DNA of 13,671 nucleotides from JBOFEH01 sp051650265 (GTDB taxonomy: Bacteria > Bacillota > Clostridia > Lachnospirales > Cellulosilyticaceae), in the NCBI GenBank assembly GCA_051650265.1, contig JBOFIR010000107.1, positions 1 through 13,671 of the forward strand, given 5' to 3'. The notes below the pieces were generated by a model, which did not search any database, was not told the origin of the DNA, and was given only the letters and a program-made list of their open reading frames with translations. Position numbers and translations under genes: made by a program. Positions within the stretch are counted from its first letter, which is position 1, and each line of letters begins with the position of its first letter. Positions 7,141 through 13,671 of the stretch are shown piece after piece.

Positions 7141-7154
7141 TTGTATCGATACAA
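7141..7154. promoter_or_regulatory. Candidate regulator site 2 (perfect palindrome before the kinase gene)
   Basis: TTGTATCGATACAA is a perfect 14-base palindrome, 56 bases before the kinase start codon. It is repeated with one change at 7035-7048. It is a likely operator or activator site for the divergent MocR-type regulator. I could not find a convincing sigma-A promoter for the kinase: the best -10-like strings are TATACT at 7157 and TATAGT at 7180, both without good -35 boxes. That would suit an activated promoter. Confidence 0.45.
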
Positions 7155-7209
7155 AGTATACTATGTCAGTTTTTTTTTGTATAGTAGTATTTACACAAAG
7201 GAGTTTATG

Positions 7210-8061
7210 ATGCGTAAAATAGCGAAGGTTGCAACAATTCAAGATCTATCAGGGTATGGAAGATGTTCTCTTAGTGTAGTTATACCGGTTCTTTCATGCC
7301 TGGGGGCACAAGTATGTCCTGTTCCTACTGCCGTTTTGAGCACACATATGGGGGGATTTGGTAAACCTGCACTAGCGGACTTAACCGACTTATTAGAAGA
7401 TTACATGACCCATTGGCGTCAATTAGGTCTTCAATTTGAAGCGATTTATAGTGGCTATTTAGCCAATACCGATCAGATTCACCATGTGGCGCAGCTCATC
7501 CAGACATCTGCTGCACCACATGCATTGGTGGTAGTTGATCCGGTGATGGGAGACCAGGGCAAACTCTACTCCAGTTATAATGGTGCGATGATAGCGGCGA
7601 TGAAGCAGCTTATTACAAAGGCGGATCTGATTACCCCTAATTGGACAGAAGCCTGCTTTTTGCTTGATAGGTCCTATGAAAGTAGTGGGCAATCCTCACA
7701 GACACTTTTAGAAATGGCAAAAGCACTCAGCCGTTTCGGCCCTAAACAGGTCATTATCACAGGGGTTACTTGTGAGACAGGTAGGCGCTGTAACATTGTC
7801 TATATGGATGATCAACAACATTATGCGGAACTACCTTATGAAGAAATTCCTATGCATTATCCAGGCACGGGGGATTTGTTCGCAAGTGTACTTATAGGCA
7901 AATATCTTCAAGGGAAAACATTGATTGAATCCGTGAAAGAAGCAAGCCTTTTTGTGAAAAAGGCAGTGGAGGTAACCTATGCTGCAGGAGGAGATCCGAA
8001 AGAGGGGGTTCTTCTTGAATATGTGTTAGGTGATTTATTAGAAAGAACACAGTATAAATAG
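7210..8061 (+). CDS. Pyridoxal/pyridoxamine kinase (PdxK/PdxY type)
   Basis: Ribokinase-fold enzyme that phosphorylates pyridoxal, pyridoxamine or pyridoxine to the 5'-phosphate in vitamin B6 salvage. It has 283 residues, the normal family length. Seen: N-terminal IQDLSGYGRCSL (about 10-21) and THMGGF (45-50) of the substrate pocket, DPVMGD (110-115), TPNWTEA (142-148), and the anion-hole/catalytic motif GTGD with Asp222. ATG 7210 is preferred because AAGGAG (7198-7203) lies 6 bases upstream; the adjacent ATG 7207 is only 3 away, and a TTG at 7141 lacks a ribosome site and overlaps the palindrome. It is divergent from the MocR-type regulator and 17 bases before an ECF transporter subunit, so the pair probably imports and traps B6. 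The exact vitamer preference cannot be read from sequence. A thiamin-type HMP kinase is less likely, since the N-terminal pocket matches B6 kinases. Confidence 0.88.
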   Translation: MRKIAKVATIQDLSGYGRCSLSVVIPVLSCLGAQVCPVPTAVLSTHMGGFGKPALADLTDLLEDYMTHWRQLGLQFEAIYSGYLANTDQIHHVAQLIQTSAAPHALVVVDPVMGDQGKLYSSYNGAMIAAMKQLITKADLITPNWTEACFLLDRSYESSGQSSQTLLEMAKALSRFGPKQVIITGVTCETGRRCNIVYMDDQQHYAELPYEEIPMHYPGTGDLFASVLIGKYLQGKTLIESVKEASLFVKKAVEVTYAAGGDPKEGVLLEYVLGDLLERTQYK

Positions 8062-8078
8062 AGAGAGAGGATAAAAGT

Positions 8079-8636
8079 ATGAAAAATTATCAACAAACAA
8101 CACGTCGTTTTACAACAAAAGATTTGGTGATTATTGGTCTACTTGCGGCCATATGTACAGTTGCTACTTATATTAAGATTCCTGTTGGGACAGGTGCATT
8201 TGTTCATCTTGGAAGTGCGGCAATTTTTGCAAGTGCTATTTTATTTGGAGGTGTAAAGGGTGGCTTAGCAGGGGCCATTGGATCAGGGTTCTTTGATTTA
8301 TTAGGTGGGTTCTCTCCCTATACCTTATGGTCTTTTGTTATCAAGGGCGTTGCAGGTCTGATTATTGGGAGTGTAGCGACGAATAAGTCTATCAAAAAGG
8401 CTGTAAATGGAAGGGTATGTCTTGGACTTGCGCTGAATGTCTTTGCAACTTTGCTTGGAGCAATATGGACACTTGCTGGTTATTTGGTAGCATGGACAGT
8501 TGTCATTGGTAGCTGGGAAGCAGCAGTAGGCAATATCATGGCATCTGTTATGAGTTCTGCGGTAGGTATGGCAGTAGGCATCCCTCTTGCCATGGCATTA
8601 CGTAAGCCACTTGCAAGATATATCAACGAAGGTTAA
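8079..8636 (+). CDS. ECF transporter substrate-binding (S) component, probably for vitamin B6
   Basis: Integral membrane protein of 185 residues with a short basic cytoplasmic start (MKNYQQTTRRFTTKD), then five to six hydrophobic segments at roughly 15-33, 42-60, 80-98, 112-130, 133-150 and 155-172. The FTTKDLVIIGLLAAI opening and small-residue-rich helices (GGVKGGLAGAIGSGF) are typical of ECF S components, which bind a vitamin and join the shared EcfA-EcfA'-EcfT module encoded elsewhere. Substrate cannot be read from the protein. Its place 17 bases behind a B6 kinase under a PdxR-like regulator argues for pyridoxine or a relative (PdxU-like, inference). An HMP or other vitamin substrate remains possible. 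The ribosome site GAGAGAGG (8063-8070) supports the start, and a strong terminator follows 26 bases after the stop. Confidence 0.85.
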   Translation: MKNYQQTTRRFTTKDLVIIGLLAAICTVATYIKIPVGTGAFVHLGSAAIFASAILFGGVKGGLAGAIGSGFFDLLGGFSPYTLWSFVIKGVAGLIIGSVATNKSIKKAVNGRVCLGLALNVFATLLGAIWTLAGYLVAWTVVIGSWEAAVGNIMASVMSSAVGMAVGIPLAMALRKPLARYINEG

Positions 8637-8662
8637 TACAATATAAATACTTTAGGATCAAT

Positions 8663-8703
8663 AAAAAAGTCTCCATCGCCTATTAAGCGATGGAGACTTT
8701 TTT
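8663..8703. terminator. Bidirectional intrinsic terminator
   Basis: Perfect 17-base inverted repeat (8663-8679 and 8687-8703) with a 7-base loop. The outer six pairs are A/T, so either strand reads a GC-containing stem ending in six U. It ends the kinase-transporter operon on the plus strand and degV on the minus strand. The degV stop codon lies in the loop and its last codons are in one arm. Confidence 0.92.
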
Positions 8704-9543
8704 ATGATAGGCAATCCCAATACTACCAGGGCCAACATGGAGCCCGATAACAGGGCCAATTGACTGGAGCATGATAGGTGTACCAAGTTTTTCCTCTAAG
8801 GCAGATGCCAATGCGCGTCCTTCTGTTTCACAGTTAATGTGATGAACAATCACGCTTCCCAATTCATCAGGTGAATAATCGTCAAAAAGGGTATCGACAA
8901 TGGTGGATACAGCTTTTTTCTTTGTACGTACCTTGGTTAGAATTGCTGTTTTTCCTTGAGTGACGGTCAGTATTGGTTTGATTTGAAGAAGGTTCCCAAG
9001 TAGTGCAGAAGCGCCACCTATGCGTCCACCCTTTTTAAGATAATCCAGTGTATCTGGGGTGAAAACAAATCGGCTGTTATTAATGACAAACTCAGCACTA
9101 GCTATTACTTGTGCCATTGATTTACCAGCAGCGGCAGCCTTGGCAGCTTCGACTACAGCATAGCCCATTTGCATTGAATTCGACCGGGAGTCAAGAAGGA
9201 CAATCTCAGCCTTAGGATAACGTTCGAGAAGCATCTCTTTAATCATATGTGCACTTGAGAAAGTACCACTCATTTCAGAGGAGAGAAACACACCAAGAAC
9301 ACTATCCCCTTGGGCGATATGTTTTTCAAATACGGACATCATCTCTTCAGGAGTTGGCTGCGAAGACGTTGGTAAATCTTTGCACTGCGCCATCGCTTCA
9401 TAGAAAGAGTCATTCGATAAGTCTAGCTCACGGACACTCTTATCATTTATAATGACATTGAGAGAGATTACGGAGATATCATACATTTTAAGAAGTTCCT
9501 CTGGAATATATGAGGTACTGTCTGTTACCACTTTAATTGACAT
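8683..9543 (-). CDS. DegV-family fatty-acid-binding protein
   Basis: Cytoplasmic lipid carrier of the DegV/FakB family, 286 residues, the usual length. Known: FakB members present a bound fatty acid to the kinase FakA for phosphorylation. Seen: the N-terminal VTDSTSYIP (6-14), TSSQPTP (58-64), LSSEMSGTF (88-96), DSRSNSMQMG (118-127), KKGGRIG (170-176) and the C-terminal signature HVGPGSIG (269-276). All are standard lipid-pocket and head-group motifs. I chose ATG 9543 because AAAAGGTGG (complement of 9551-9559) lies just upstream; an in-frame ATG at 9567 lies only a few bases from the predicted transcription start. It appears monocistronic, with its own extended -10 promoter and the bidirectional terminator at its end. 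No fakA is in the window, so whether it works as FakB is not shown. Confidence 0.93.
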   Translation of the reverse strand: MSIKVVTDSTSYIPEELLKMYDISVISLNVIINDKSVRELDLSNDSFYEAMAQCKDLPTSSQPTPEEMMSVFEKHIAQGDSVLGVFLSSEMSGTFSSAHMIKEMLLERYPKAEIVLLDSRSNSMQMGYAVVEAAKAAAAGKSMAQVIASAEFVINNSRFVFTPDTLDYLKKGGRIGGASALLGNLLQIKPILTVTQGKTAILTKVRTKKKAVSTIVDTLFDDYSPDELGSVIVHHINCETEGRALASALEEKLGTPIMLQSIGPVIGLHVGPGSIGIAYHKKVSIA

Positions 9544-9575
9544 GGGTACACCACCTTTTATTATCATTCGTATGC

Positions 9576-9584
9576 ATTATAACA
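9576..9584 (-). promoter_or_regulatory. Extended -10 promoter for degV
   Basis: On the minus strand TGTTATAAT (TG-n-TATAAT, a perfect extended -10) lies 33 bases before the degV start. No good -35 box is seen, which extended -10 promoters tolerate. Confidence 0.5.
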
Positions 9585-9678
9585 AAGTGCTATATAGGAA
9601 ATATAAACGCTTATCTATTTTCATACCTTAATGTCTTCATTTATTGTATAGGAAAAACACAGAGAATACTAGGTGAAA

Positions 9679-9885
9679 TTATATTGCTGTCGTAATGATA
9701 ATTTGTCCTACGACCATCAGCACATTACCAAGGAGTTCTTTGTTATCTTTTGTAAGGCAGGAACTGAATGCAAATGCAAACACAACACCTGCTAAGATTA
9801 AGGGCATGTTGGCGTTACAGGTAGAATTTTCATTGATAACTTCAGACCAATTGATCTGTGATTTTGAACCGACATAGGGTGACAT
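9679..9885 (-). CDS. Small two-helix membrane protein of unknown function
   Basis: I do not recognise this 68-residue protein. Seen: a polar N-terminal 28 residues (MSPYVGSKSQINWSEVINEN...), a hydrophobic segment at about 27-45 (MPLILAGVVFAFAFSSCLT), a short charged turn (KDNKE) and a second hydrophobic segment at about 51-68 reaching the C-terminus (LLGNVLMVVGQIIITTAI). This suggests a hairpin in the membrane. ATG 9885 is supported by AAGGAG (complement of 9894-9899) 8 bases upstream; a GTG at 9894 in the same frame overlaps that site. It is a single gene between degV (same strand) and lrgA (divergent). The opposite-strand reading frame over the same bases has no ribosome site. Two Cys residues (one in the soluble part, one at the end of helix 1) are notable. 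Coding status is likely but not certain. Confidence 0.65.
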   Translation of the reverse strand: MSPYVGSKSQINWSEVINENSTCNANMPLILAGVVFAFAFSSCLTKDNKELLGNVLMVVGQIIITTAI

Positions 9886-9949
9886 AGGCTTCACTCCTTA
9901 TACGAAATATATTCCATAATATGGTAAAAAGTGCAAGGCGGTGCATGTT

Positions 9950-9978
9950 TTGATTTTAGAGACATAATTTGGTATACT
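9950..9978 (+). promoter_or_regulatory. lrgA promoter (TTGATT-N17-TATACT)
   Basis: TTGATT (9950-9955) and TATACT (9973-9978) with a 17-base spacer, the -10 directly preceded by GG. The start would be near 9985, giving a leader of about 25 bases that contains the AAAGGAG ribosome site of lrgA. Confidence 0.6.
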
Positions 9979-10009
9979 GAGGTGAGTTTACAACAAAGGA
10001 GTTGACGTC

Positions 10010-10390
10010 ATGCATATTTTAAGACAAATAGCAGTGCTCTTTGCACTTTGCTTGTTGGGAGAAGTGATAGGTACGCTTATACCCGTACCTATACCGGCAA
10101 GTGTCATTAGTATGATGCTTCTATTGGCATTATTGCTAAAGGGCATATTAAAATTAGAGCATATAGAAGATATTGGAAAATTTTTATTAGGGAATATGGC
10201 CTTTTTCTTCGTTCCCATAGGTGTATCTATTATGGAACATAGTGACTTGCTCAAAGCAACACTCGGACCTATTTTGGTCATCTGCATTGTAACAACAGTC
10301 TTAACATTTGCAGCTACAGGATTTACTGTACAAATTGTGATGAAATGGCAGCAAAAAAAGAAGGAGAACACCTATGGAAAATATTCTTAA
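10010..10390 (+). CDS. lrgA: LrgA/CidA-family membrane protein
   Basis: Integral membrane protein, 126 residues, with four hydrophobic segments at about 5-22, 29-46, 60-79 and 85-107 and a basic C-terminal tail, the normal LrgA/CidA layout. The conserved GEVIGTLIPVPIPASVISMMLL segment spans about 17-38. Known: LrgA/CidA were first seen as holin-like modulators of murein hydrolase activity and cell death; homologues with LrgB (PftAB in Bacillus, LrgAB in Streptococcus mutans) take up pyruvate. The start is ATG 10010 with AAAGGAG (9995-10001) 8 bases before. It overlaps lrgB by 17 bases, so the two are translationally coupled. No LytTR-type two-component regulator is adjacent, unlike in many lrgAB or pftAB loci. 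Pyruvate facilitator seems the better guess, but this is inference. Confidence 0.9.
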   Translation: MHILRQIAVLFALCLLGEVIGTLIPVPIPASVISMMLLLALLLKGILKLEHIEDIGKFLLGNMAFFFVPIGVSIMEHSDLLKATLGPILVICIVTTVLTFAATGFTVQIVMKWQQKKKENTYGKYS

Positions 10391-11051
10391 TTCCCCCCTT
10401 ACAAGTATTTTGATCTGTGTCATTGGGTTCGAAATTGGTTTGTGGATTAATCGTCGTACCAAAATTGCACTGTTTAATCCGTTATTGATTGCCATAGGGG
10501 TAGTGATTGTGATTCTTAAGCTTCTAAACATACCACTGGAGGTGTTTAAGTCTGGAAGTAGTACAATTAATATGTTTTTAGGACCAGCGACAGTTGTATT
10601 AGCAATTCCTATGTATAGTCAATTCCAGACATTAAAAGAAAACTGGTTGCCTATTTTAGTGGGAACATCGGTAGGGGCTAGTGTCTCTATGGTGAGCGTG
10701 TATTTTATGGCAAATTGGTTTGGGTTAGATGAGCTCATGCGTGCATCATTACTTCCAAAGTCTGTGACTACACCTATTGCGATGGAAATCTCAGCACAAG
10801 GTGGTGGGATCGCAGGCATTACAGTAGCAGCTGTAGTAATTACTGGCATTACGGGTGCAGTGATTGCCCCTGCACTGATTAAATTGTTTAGAATTAAAAA
10901 TAGTGTTGCAGCAGGTTTAGCAATTGGGACATGTAGTCATGCGGTAGGGACTTCTAAGGCTGTACAACTGGGTGAGATTGAGGGGGCTATGTCAGGGCTA
11001 GCTATTGGGGTTGCTGGTATTTTTACAGTAATCATTTCACTGTTTGTATAA
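10374..11051 (+). CDS. lrgB: LrgB/CidB-family membrane protein
   Basis: Partner of LrgA, 225 residues, the usual family length, with about six or seven hydrophobic segments spread over the whole protein. Seen: the family motifs FLGPATVVLAIPMY (about 68-81), SLLPKSVTTPIAMEIS (about 124-139) and GTCSHAVGTSKAVQLGE (about 185-201, a highly conserved block). Known role as for LrgA: membrane complex involved in pyruvate flux or murein-hydrolase control. The ATG lies within the end of lrgA and has AAGGAG (10361-10366) 7 bases upstream inside the lrgA reading frame. 36 bases separate it from the next gene, with no terminator, so the operon may continue to 12298. Confidence 0.93.
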   Translation: MENILNSPLTSILICVIGFEIGLWINRRTKIALFNPLLIAIGVVIVILKLLNIPLEVFKSGSSTINMFLGPATVVLAIPMYSQFQTLKENWLPILVGTSVGASVSMVSVYFMANWFGLDELMRASLLPKSVTTPIAMEISAQGGGIAGITVAAVVITGITGAVIAPALIKLFRIKNSVAAGLAIGTCSHAVGTSKAVQLGEIEGAMSGLAIGVAGIFTVIISLFV

Positions 11052-11087
11052 AGTAATTTAAATATATGCTATAATTAGGGGAGACTT

Positions 11088-11456
11088 ATGAAACAAAAAG
11101 TGCCGTTTGAAAATAATAAACATCGTATGCATTTTGAAGCATTACTTTCACAAGGTGAGGGAATGTTGACTGCGATGCAAGAAGCTTTTATTTACTTGAT
11201 TGCTATGGGTCAAGATGATTATGAATACTACGAAGGCTTGCCTTTTTATATTGAAGTCTTTGAAGAGGTATCACTTGATGGACCTGTTTACTTGCTCGAA
11301 GATAATATGGATTTAAGTGGCTATAGACATGAACGTTTATTAGCGTATGCCAAGTGTATTGTTAGAGGTGAACACATAAAAATTGAGGATGTAGAAGAGA
11401 CGCTCAGACCGTGGGTTGCATGTGCTTCTCAAATTGCAAAAAACACATCAATTTAA
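11088..11456 (+). CDS. Acidic 122-residue protein of unknown function
   Basis: I do not recognise this protein. It is soluble-looking (no signal peptide or membrane segment), acidic, and rich in aromatic residues in the middle (DDYEYYEGLPFYIEVFEEV at about 44-62). The first 40 residues look helical (HRMHFEALLSQGEGMLTAMQEA). A second part, YRHERLLAYAKCIVRGEHI, precedes a C-terminal helix. AGGGGAG (11077-11083) lies 4 bases before the ATG. Its stop codon overlaps the ribosome site of the following flavodoxin/ferredoxin gene, so the two are probably co-transcribed and possibly coupled. A TATAAT at 11070-11075 is in the gap after lrgB, but a start from it would cut into the ribosome site, so I treat the gene as part of the lrgAB transcript. 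Confidence 0.75.
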   Translation: MKQKVPFENNKHRMHFEALLSQGEGMLTAMQEAFIYLIAMGQDDYEYYEGLPFYIEVFEEVSLDGPVYLLEDNMDLSGYRHERLLAYAKCIVRGEHIKIEDVEETLRPWVACASQIAKNTSI

Positions 11457-11467
11457 GAGGGGATGAA

Positions 11468-12298
11468 ATGATGAAGAAAGCTGTAATTTTTTATTTTTCA
11501 GGAACTGGAAATACGTATTGGGTTGCACAAAAAATAGGCGCAGGACTTAAAGAACGTGGCTATAAAGTCCATGTGAAGTCTATTGAGGCATTAGAAGATA
11601 AAGAGGCCGATCGGTTAAGTCTCGCTGCAGACCTGGTAGGGTTTGGTTATCCTGTCTATTGCTCAGATGTGCCAAAACCTATGCAAACAGTAATTCAAGG
11701 ACTGGGGTGCTATCAAAACAAACCTTGTTTTATTTTCTGTACACAGGCAGGATTTTCGGGTGATGGGGCTAGGGCCAGTATGGACTTTGTAGCCCAAAAA
11801 GGGTTTGATGTCAGATGGGCGATACACTTTACTATGGCAAATAATATTACAGCAGATTGTTCCCCTTTGAGCTATCACTACACACCAAAATCACTAGATA
11901 AGTTGCTTATTCATGCAGATCAGAAAGCACAAAATCTGTGTGATCTTATAGCGGCAAATAAGCCCTTATTGGTTGGCTTTTGTAAAGGATCGAAGGCTGC
12001 AGGAAATATTCAGCGTATTCCTTATAGACGCTATGCGCATAAGTTCCGTCAGATGATTAGTTTTAGTCCCAAGTGCACACATTGTGGTTACTGTGAGAAA
12101 ATCTGTCCTACTCATAATATTACAGTGACTTCACTTGGGAATATCACTTACAATCAATGCATTTTTTGTATGAGATGTTACAACTTCTGTCCTCATACAG
12201 CTATTAGGATTTATGGAAAAGATCATAATTTTAAGAGGGGCGTCCCTTATCGTGGACCTATCAAAAAATTTAGAATTGAAAAAGTACTTAAATCTTAA
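11468..12298 (+). CDS. EFR1-type protein: flavodoxin-like domain plus two [4Fe-4S] ferredoxin motifs
   Basis: Probable cytoplasmic electron-transfer protein, 276 residues. Residues about 3-160 form a flavodoxin-like domain with the FMN phosphate loop FSGTGNT (10-16) and a YPVYCSDVPKPM loop (61-72). The C-terminal third has two complete CxxCxxCxxxC clusters: Cys203, 206, 209, 213 and Cys231, 234, 237, 241, the bacterial 2[4Fe-4S] ferredoxin pattern. A basic tail follows. Such EFR1-family proteins are common in anaerobic Firmicutes; their partners are mostly unknown. Two adjacent ATGs (11468, 11471) both fit the AGAGGGG site at 11456-11462; I took the first. It is the last gene of a probable lrgA-lrgB-unknown-EFR1 operon, ended by the terminator at 12301. 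A link to pyruvate oxidation is tempting given LrgAB but unproven. Confidence 0.88.
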   Translation: MMKKAVIFYFSGTGNTYWVAQKIGAGLKERGYKVHVKSIEALEDKEADRLSLAADLVGFGYPVYCSDVPKPMQTVIQGLGCYQNKPCFIFCTQAGFSGDGARASMDFVAQKGFDVRWAIHFTMANNITADCSPLSYHYTPKSLDKLLIHADQKAQNLCDLIAANKPLLVGFCKGSKAAGNIQRIPYRRYAHKFRQMISFSPKCTHCGYCEKICPTHNITVTSLGNITYNQCIFCMRCYNFCPHTAIRIYGKDHNFKRGVPYRGPIKKFRIEKVLKS

Positions 12299-12300
12299 TC

Positions 12301-12337
12301 AAAAGCCATGTGAACAATAAAATTCACGTGGCTTTTT
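12301..12337 (+). terminator. Intrinsic terminator after the EFR1 gene
   Basis: A 14-base stem (12301-12314 with 12323-12336, one G-U pair) and an 8-base loop, ending in five U, two bases after the stop codon. It closes the operon that began at lrgA and separates it from addB. Confidence 0.88.
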
Positions 12338-12352
12338 GTGTATTCTATTATG

Positions 12353-12361
12353 TGATATGAT
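12353..12361 (+). promoter_or_regulatory. Extended -10 promoter for addB
   Basis: TGATATGAT (TG-n-TATGAT) lies 29 bases before the addB start, downstream of the preceding terminator. There is no clear -35 box. The position and spacing to AAAGGAG (12377-12383) fit. Confidence 0.4.
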
Positions 12362-12390
12362 AAAAGAAAAAGATACAAAGGAGAAACGTG

Positions 12391-13671
12391 ATGCCAGTAA
12401 CATTAATTGGAGGTCGTGCAAGAAGTGGAAAAACACGATGGTGCTATCAACAAATTGCAGCGGCGCTTTCTGAAGAAGATCAGTCAAGCTTGTTCATGCT
12501 CGTACCAGAGCAGTTCAACTTGCAGACACAAAAAGAGCTTGCAAAAATGCTTTACCCAGGTTTATTACGGGCAGAAGTCATTAGTTTCAAGAATCTTGCT
12601 CTCAAAGTTTTTAAAGAAACAGGACTTGCAAAAGATCGGCCGATTATTGATGATCTTGAACGGATGATGATCCTGAAAAGATTATTGTTAACACATACAA
12701 AAGAGCTTCATTTCTTTAAAAAGGCTGTTGATAAAGAGGGATTTGTTGAATCGATGAACCGATTGATTACACTCTGTGGCCAAAGTAAAGTCGAAGAAGA
12801 TGTATTAGGTGAGATTGTCCGAGGTGGGATGCTTGAGGAAGCCTTTAAGACCAAACTCCAAGATACACGATTGATTATGAGTGCCTTTGAAGATTATATT
12901 ACTGATCGTTTTATAACTGCTGAGGGTACCTTGAATTTGCTTGAGCAGAAGATAGAAAAAGCGACAAGTCTGCGGGAATCTACTTTTTGGATTGATGGTT
13001 TTTATGGCTTTACTGCCCAACAACTTCAGATTATAGGAAAGCTTGCCAAGTGTGCCAAAGCGGTTTATATCACATTACCACTGGACAGGCGCTATCCTCT
13101 AGGCGAGAAAGTGTGGGAGAGTAATCCTTTTTATGAAAGTGCAACGACTTATCAAAAACTAATCTCTTTATGTGAAGAACAGGGGATTGGTACACCCAAT
13201 ACACTGCATTTAATGTCTGATATAGCCCAGACACATGAAGATTTGAGTTATTTAGAACAAAATTTTCTTAGAGGTTATGTAAAACCATATACTAAAGACG
13301 TAGAACATATTCACTTGAACATTTATCCTAATAAGATGGAAGAGGTTGTATCGTTAGCTGTACACATCAAAAAACTAATCCGTGATGATAACTATCGCTA
13401 TAAGGATATTGCAGTAGTGGTAGGTGATTTAGAAATGTATCAGACAACAGTGATTGCAACACTAGGAGAGTATCAAATTCCTTACTTCCTAGATACAAAA
13501 AAGAGTATTCATACGCACAGATTAATCACGTTTATCGAAGGTGCATTAGAAGTGATGAGTCAAAACTGGAGTTATAAAAGTATATTTCAGACACTCCGTA
13601 CCGGTATGCTGCCAATAGAGCGAACGGCAATAGACCAATTAGAAAATTATGTTCTTGCACATGGTATTAAG
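12391..13671 (+). CDS. addB: AddB subunit of the AddAB helicase-nuclease (3' end outside the window)
   Basis: Subunit of the Gram-positive AddAB complex that processes double-strand DNA breaks and loads recombinase (RecBCD counterpart). The 427 codons present are open to the edge; the full protein is about 1100-1200 residues, so the C-terminal nuclease and its iron-sulphur cluster are not visible here. Seen: Walker A-like IGGRARSGKT (6-15; many relatives have GRAGSGKS, so the Arg at 11 is a small variation), LVPEQFNLQTQ (37-47), the AddB-typical WIDGFYGFTAQQ (about 192-203), and a segment YQIPYFLDTKKSIHTHRL near residues 361-378 typical of AddB/RexB. The start is set by AAAGGAG (12377-12383), 7 bases upstream. 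addA would be expected just downstream, outside the window. Confidence 0.95.
   Translation, partial: MPVTLIGGRARSGKTRWCYQQIAAALSEEDQSSLFMLVPEQFNLQTQKELAKMLYPGLLRAEVISFKNLALKVFKETGLAKDRPIIDDLERMMILKRLLLTHTKELHFFKKAVDKEGFVESMNRLITLCGQSKVEEDVLGEIVRGGMLEEAFKTKLQDTRLIMSAFEDYITDRFITAEGTLNLLEQKIEKATSLRESTFWIDGFYGFTAQQLQIIGKLAKCAKAVYITLPLDRRYPLGEKVWESNPFYESATTYQKLISLCEEQGIGTPNTLHLMSDIAQTHEDLSYLEQNFLRGYVKPYTKDVEHIHLNIYPNKMEEVVSLAVHIKKLIRDDNYRYKDIAVVVGDLEMYQTTVIATLGEYQIPYFLDTKKSIHTHRLITFIEGALEVMSQNWSYKSIFQTLRTGMLPIERTAIDQLENYVLAHGIK

Noticed and set aside
7141..7209. TTG start extending the B6 kinase by 23 residues
   Set aside because: It begins in the palindrome, lacks a ribosome site and adds a sequence foreign to the kinase family; AAGGAG points to 7210.
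9544..9567. Upstream ATG for DegV
   Set aside because: It falls only a few bases from the predicted transcription start (extended -10 at 9576-9584) and has no ribosome site; ATG 9543 does.
9695..9877. 60-codon plus-strand reading frame opposite the small membrane protein
   Set aside because: No ribosome site, no family resemblance, and the minus-strand frame has both a good ribosome site and coherent hydrophobic segments.
11067..11075. Extended -10 (TGCTATAAT) between lrgB and the acidic protein gene
   Set aside because: Transcription would start about 7 bases later, cutting into the AGGGGAG ribosome site, and there is no -35 box; probably chance in AT-rich DNA.
1..13671. CRISPR arrays, insertion sequences, phage genes, toxin-antitoxin pairs, tRNA/rRNA
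   Set aside because: No spaced direct repeats, transposase or integrase motifs, or RNA gene signatures were seen on either strand.

Overview
The window is a compact chromosomal segment from a low-GC, anaerobic-type Firmicute. The evidence is strong AGGAGG-like ribosome binding sites, a type III glutamine synthetase, a clostridial ANTAR antiterminator beside glnA, an AddAB recombination gene, an ECF vitamin transporter subunit and an EFR1-type flavodoxin/ferredoxin protein. A member of the Lachnospirales/Clostridia (for example a Cellulosilyticum-like organism) is my best guess; this is inference, not a match. I see no mobile element, phage gene, tRNA, rRNA or CRISPR array.

Layout. Positions 1-5606 form a nitrogen-assimilation block. 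On the minus strand, glnN (glutamine synthetase III) is followed 27 bases later by asnB (asparagine synthetase, cut by the window edge). Divergent from these, on the plus strand, glnA (glutamine synthetase I) is followed 11 bases later by a gene for an RNA-binding ANTAR antiterminator with a degenerate receiver domain. The 360-base divergent region holds a strong intrinsic terminator in the glnN leader. Its 5' arm overlaps a small hairpin with a hexaloop of the ANTAR type (A at position 1, G at position 4). The simplest reading is that the ANTAR protein made from the glnA operon lets transcription through into glnN-asnB.

Positions 5646-8636 are a probable vitamin B6 salvage block. A MocR/PdxR-type regulator (winged helix fused to a PLP aminotransferase fold) is divergent from a pyridoxal/pyridoxamine kinase and an ECF transporter substrate-binding membrane subunit. 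Two near-identical 14-base palindromes flank the divergent promoter region.

Positions 8663-9885 hold a bidirectional terminator, a DegV-family fatty-acid-binding protein and a 68-residue two-helix membrane protein of unknown role, the last two on the minus strand. Positions 10010-12298 look like one plus-strand operon: lrgA-lrgB (pyruvate/holin-like membrane pair), an acidic 122-residue protein I do not recognise, and a flavodoxin-like protein with two [4Fe-4S] motifs, ended by a good terminator at 12301-12337. The first 427 codons of addB run off the right edge.

Most interesting item: the ANTAR protein together with the hexaloop hairpin/terminator in front of glnN, which links the two glutamine synthetases and asparagine synthetase in one RNA-based circuit.
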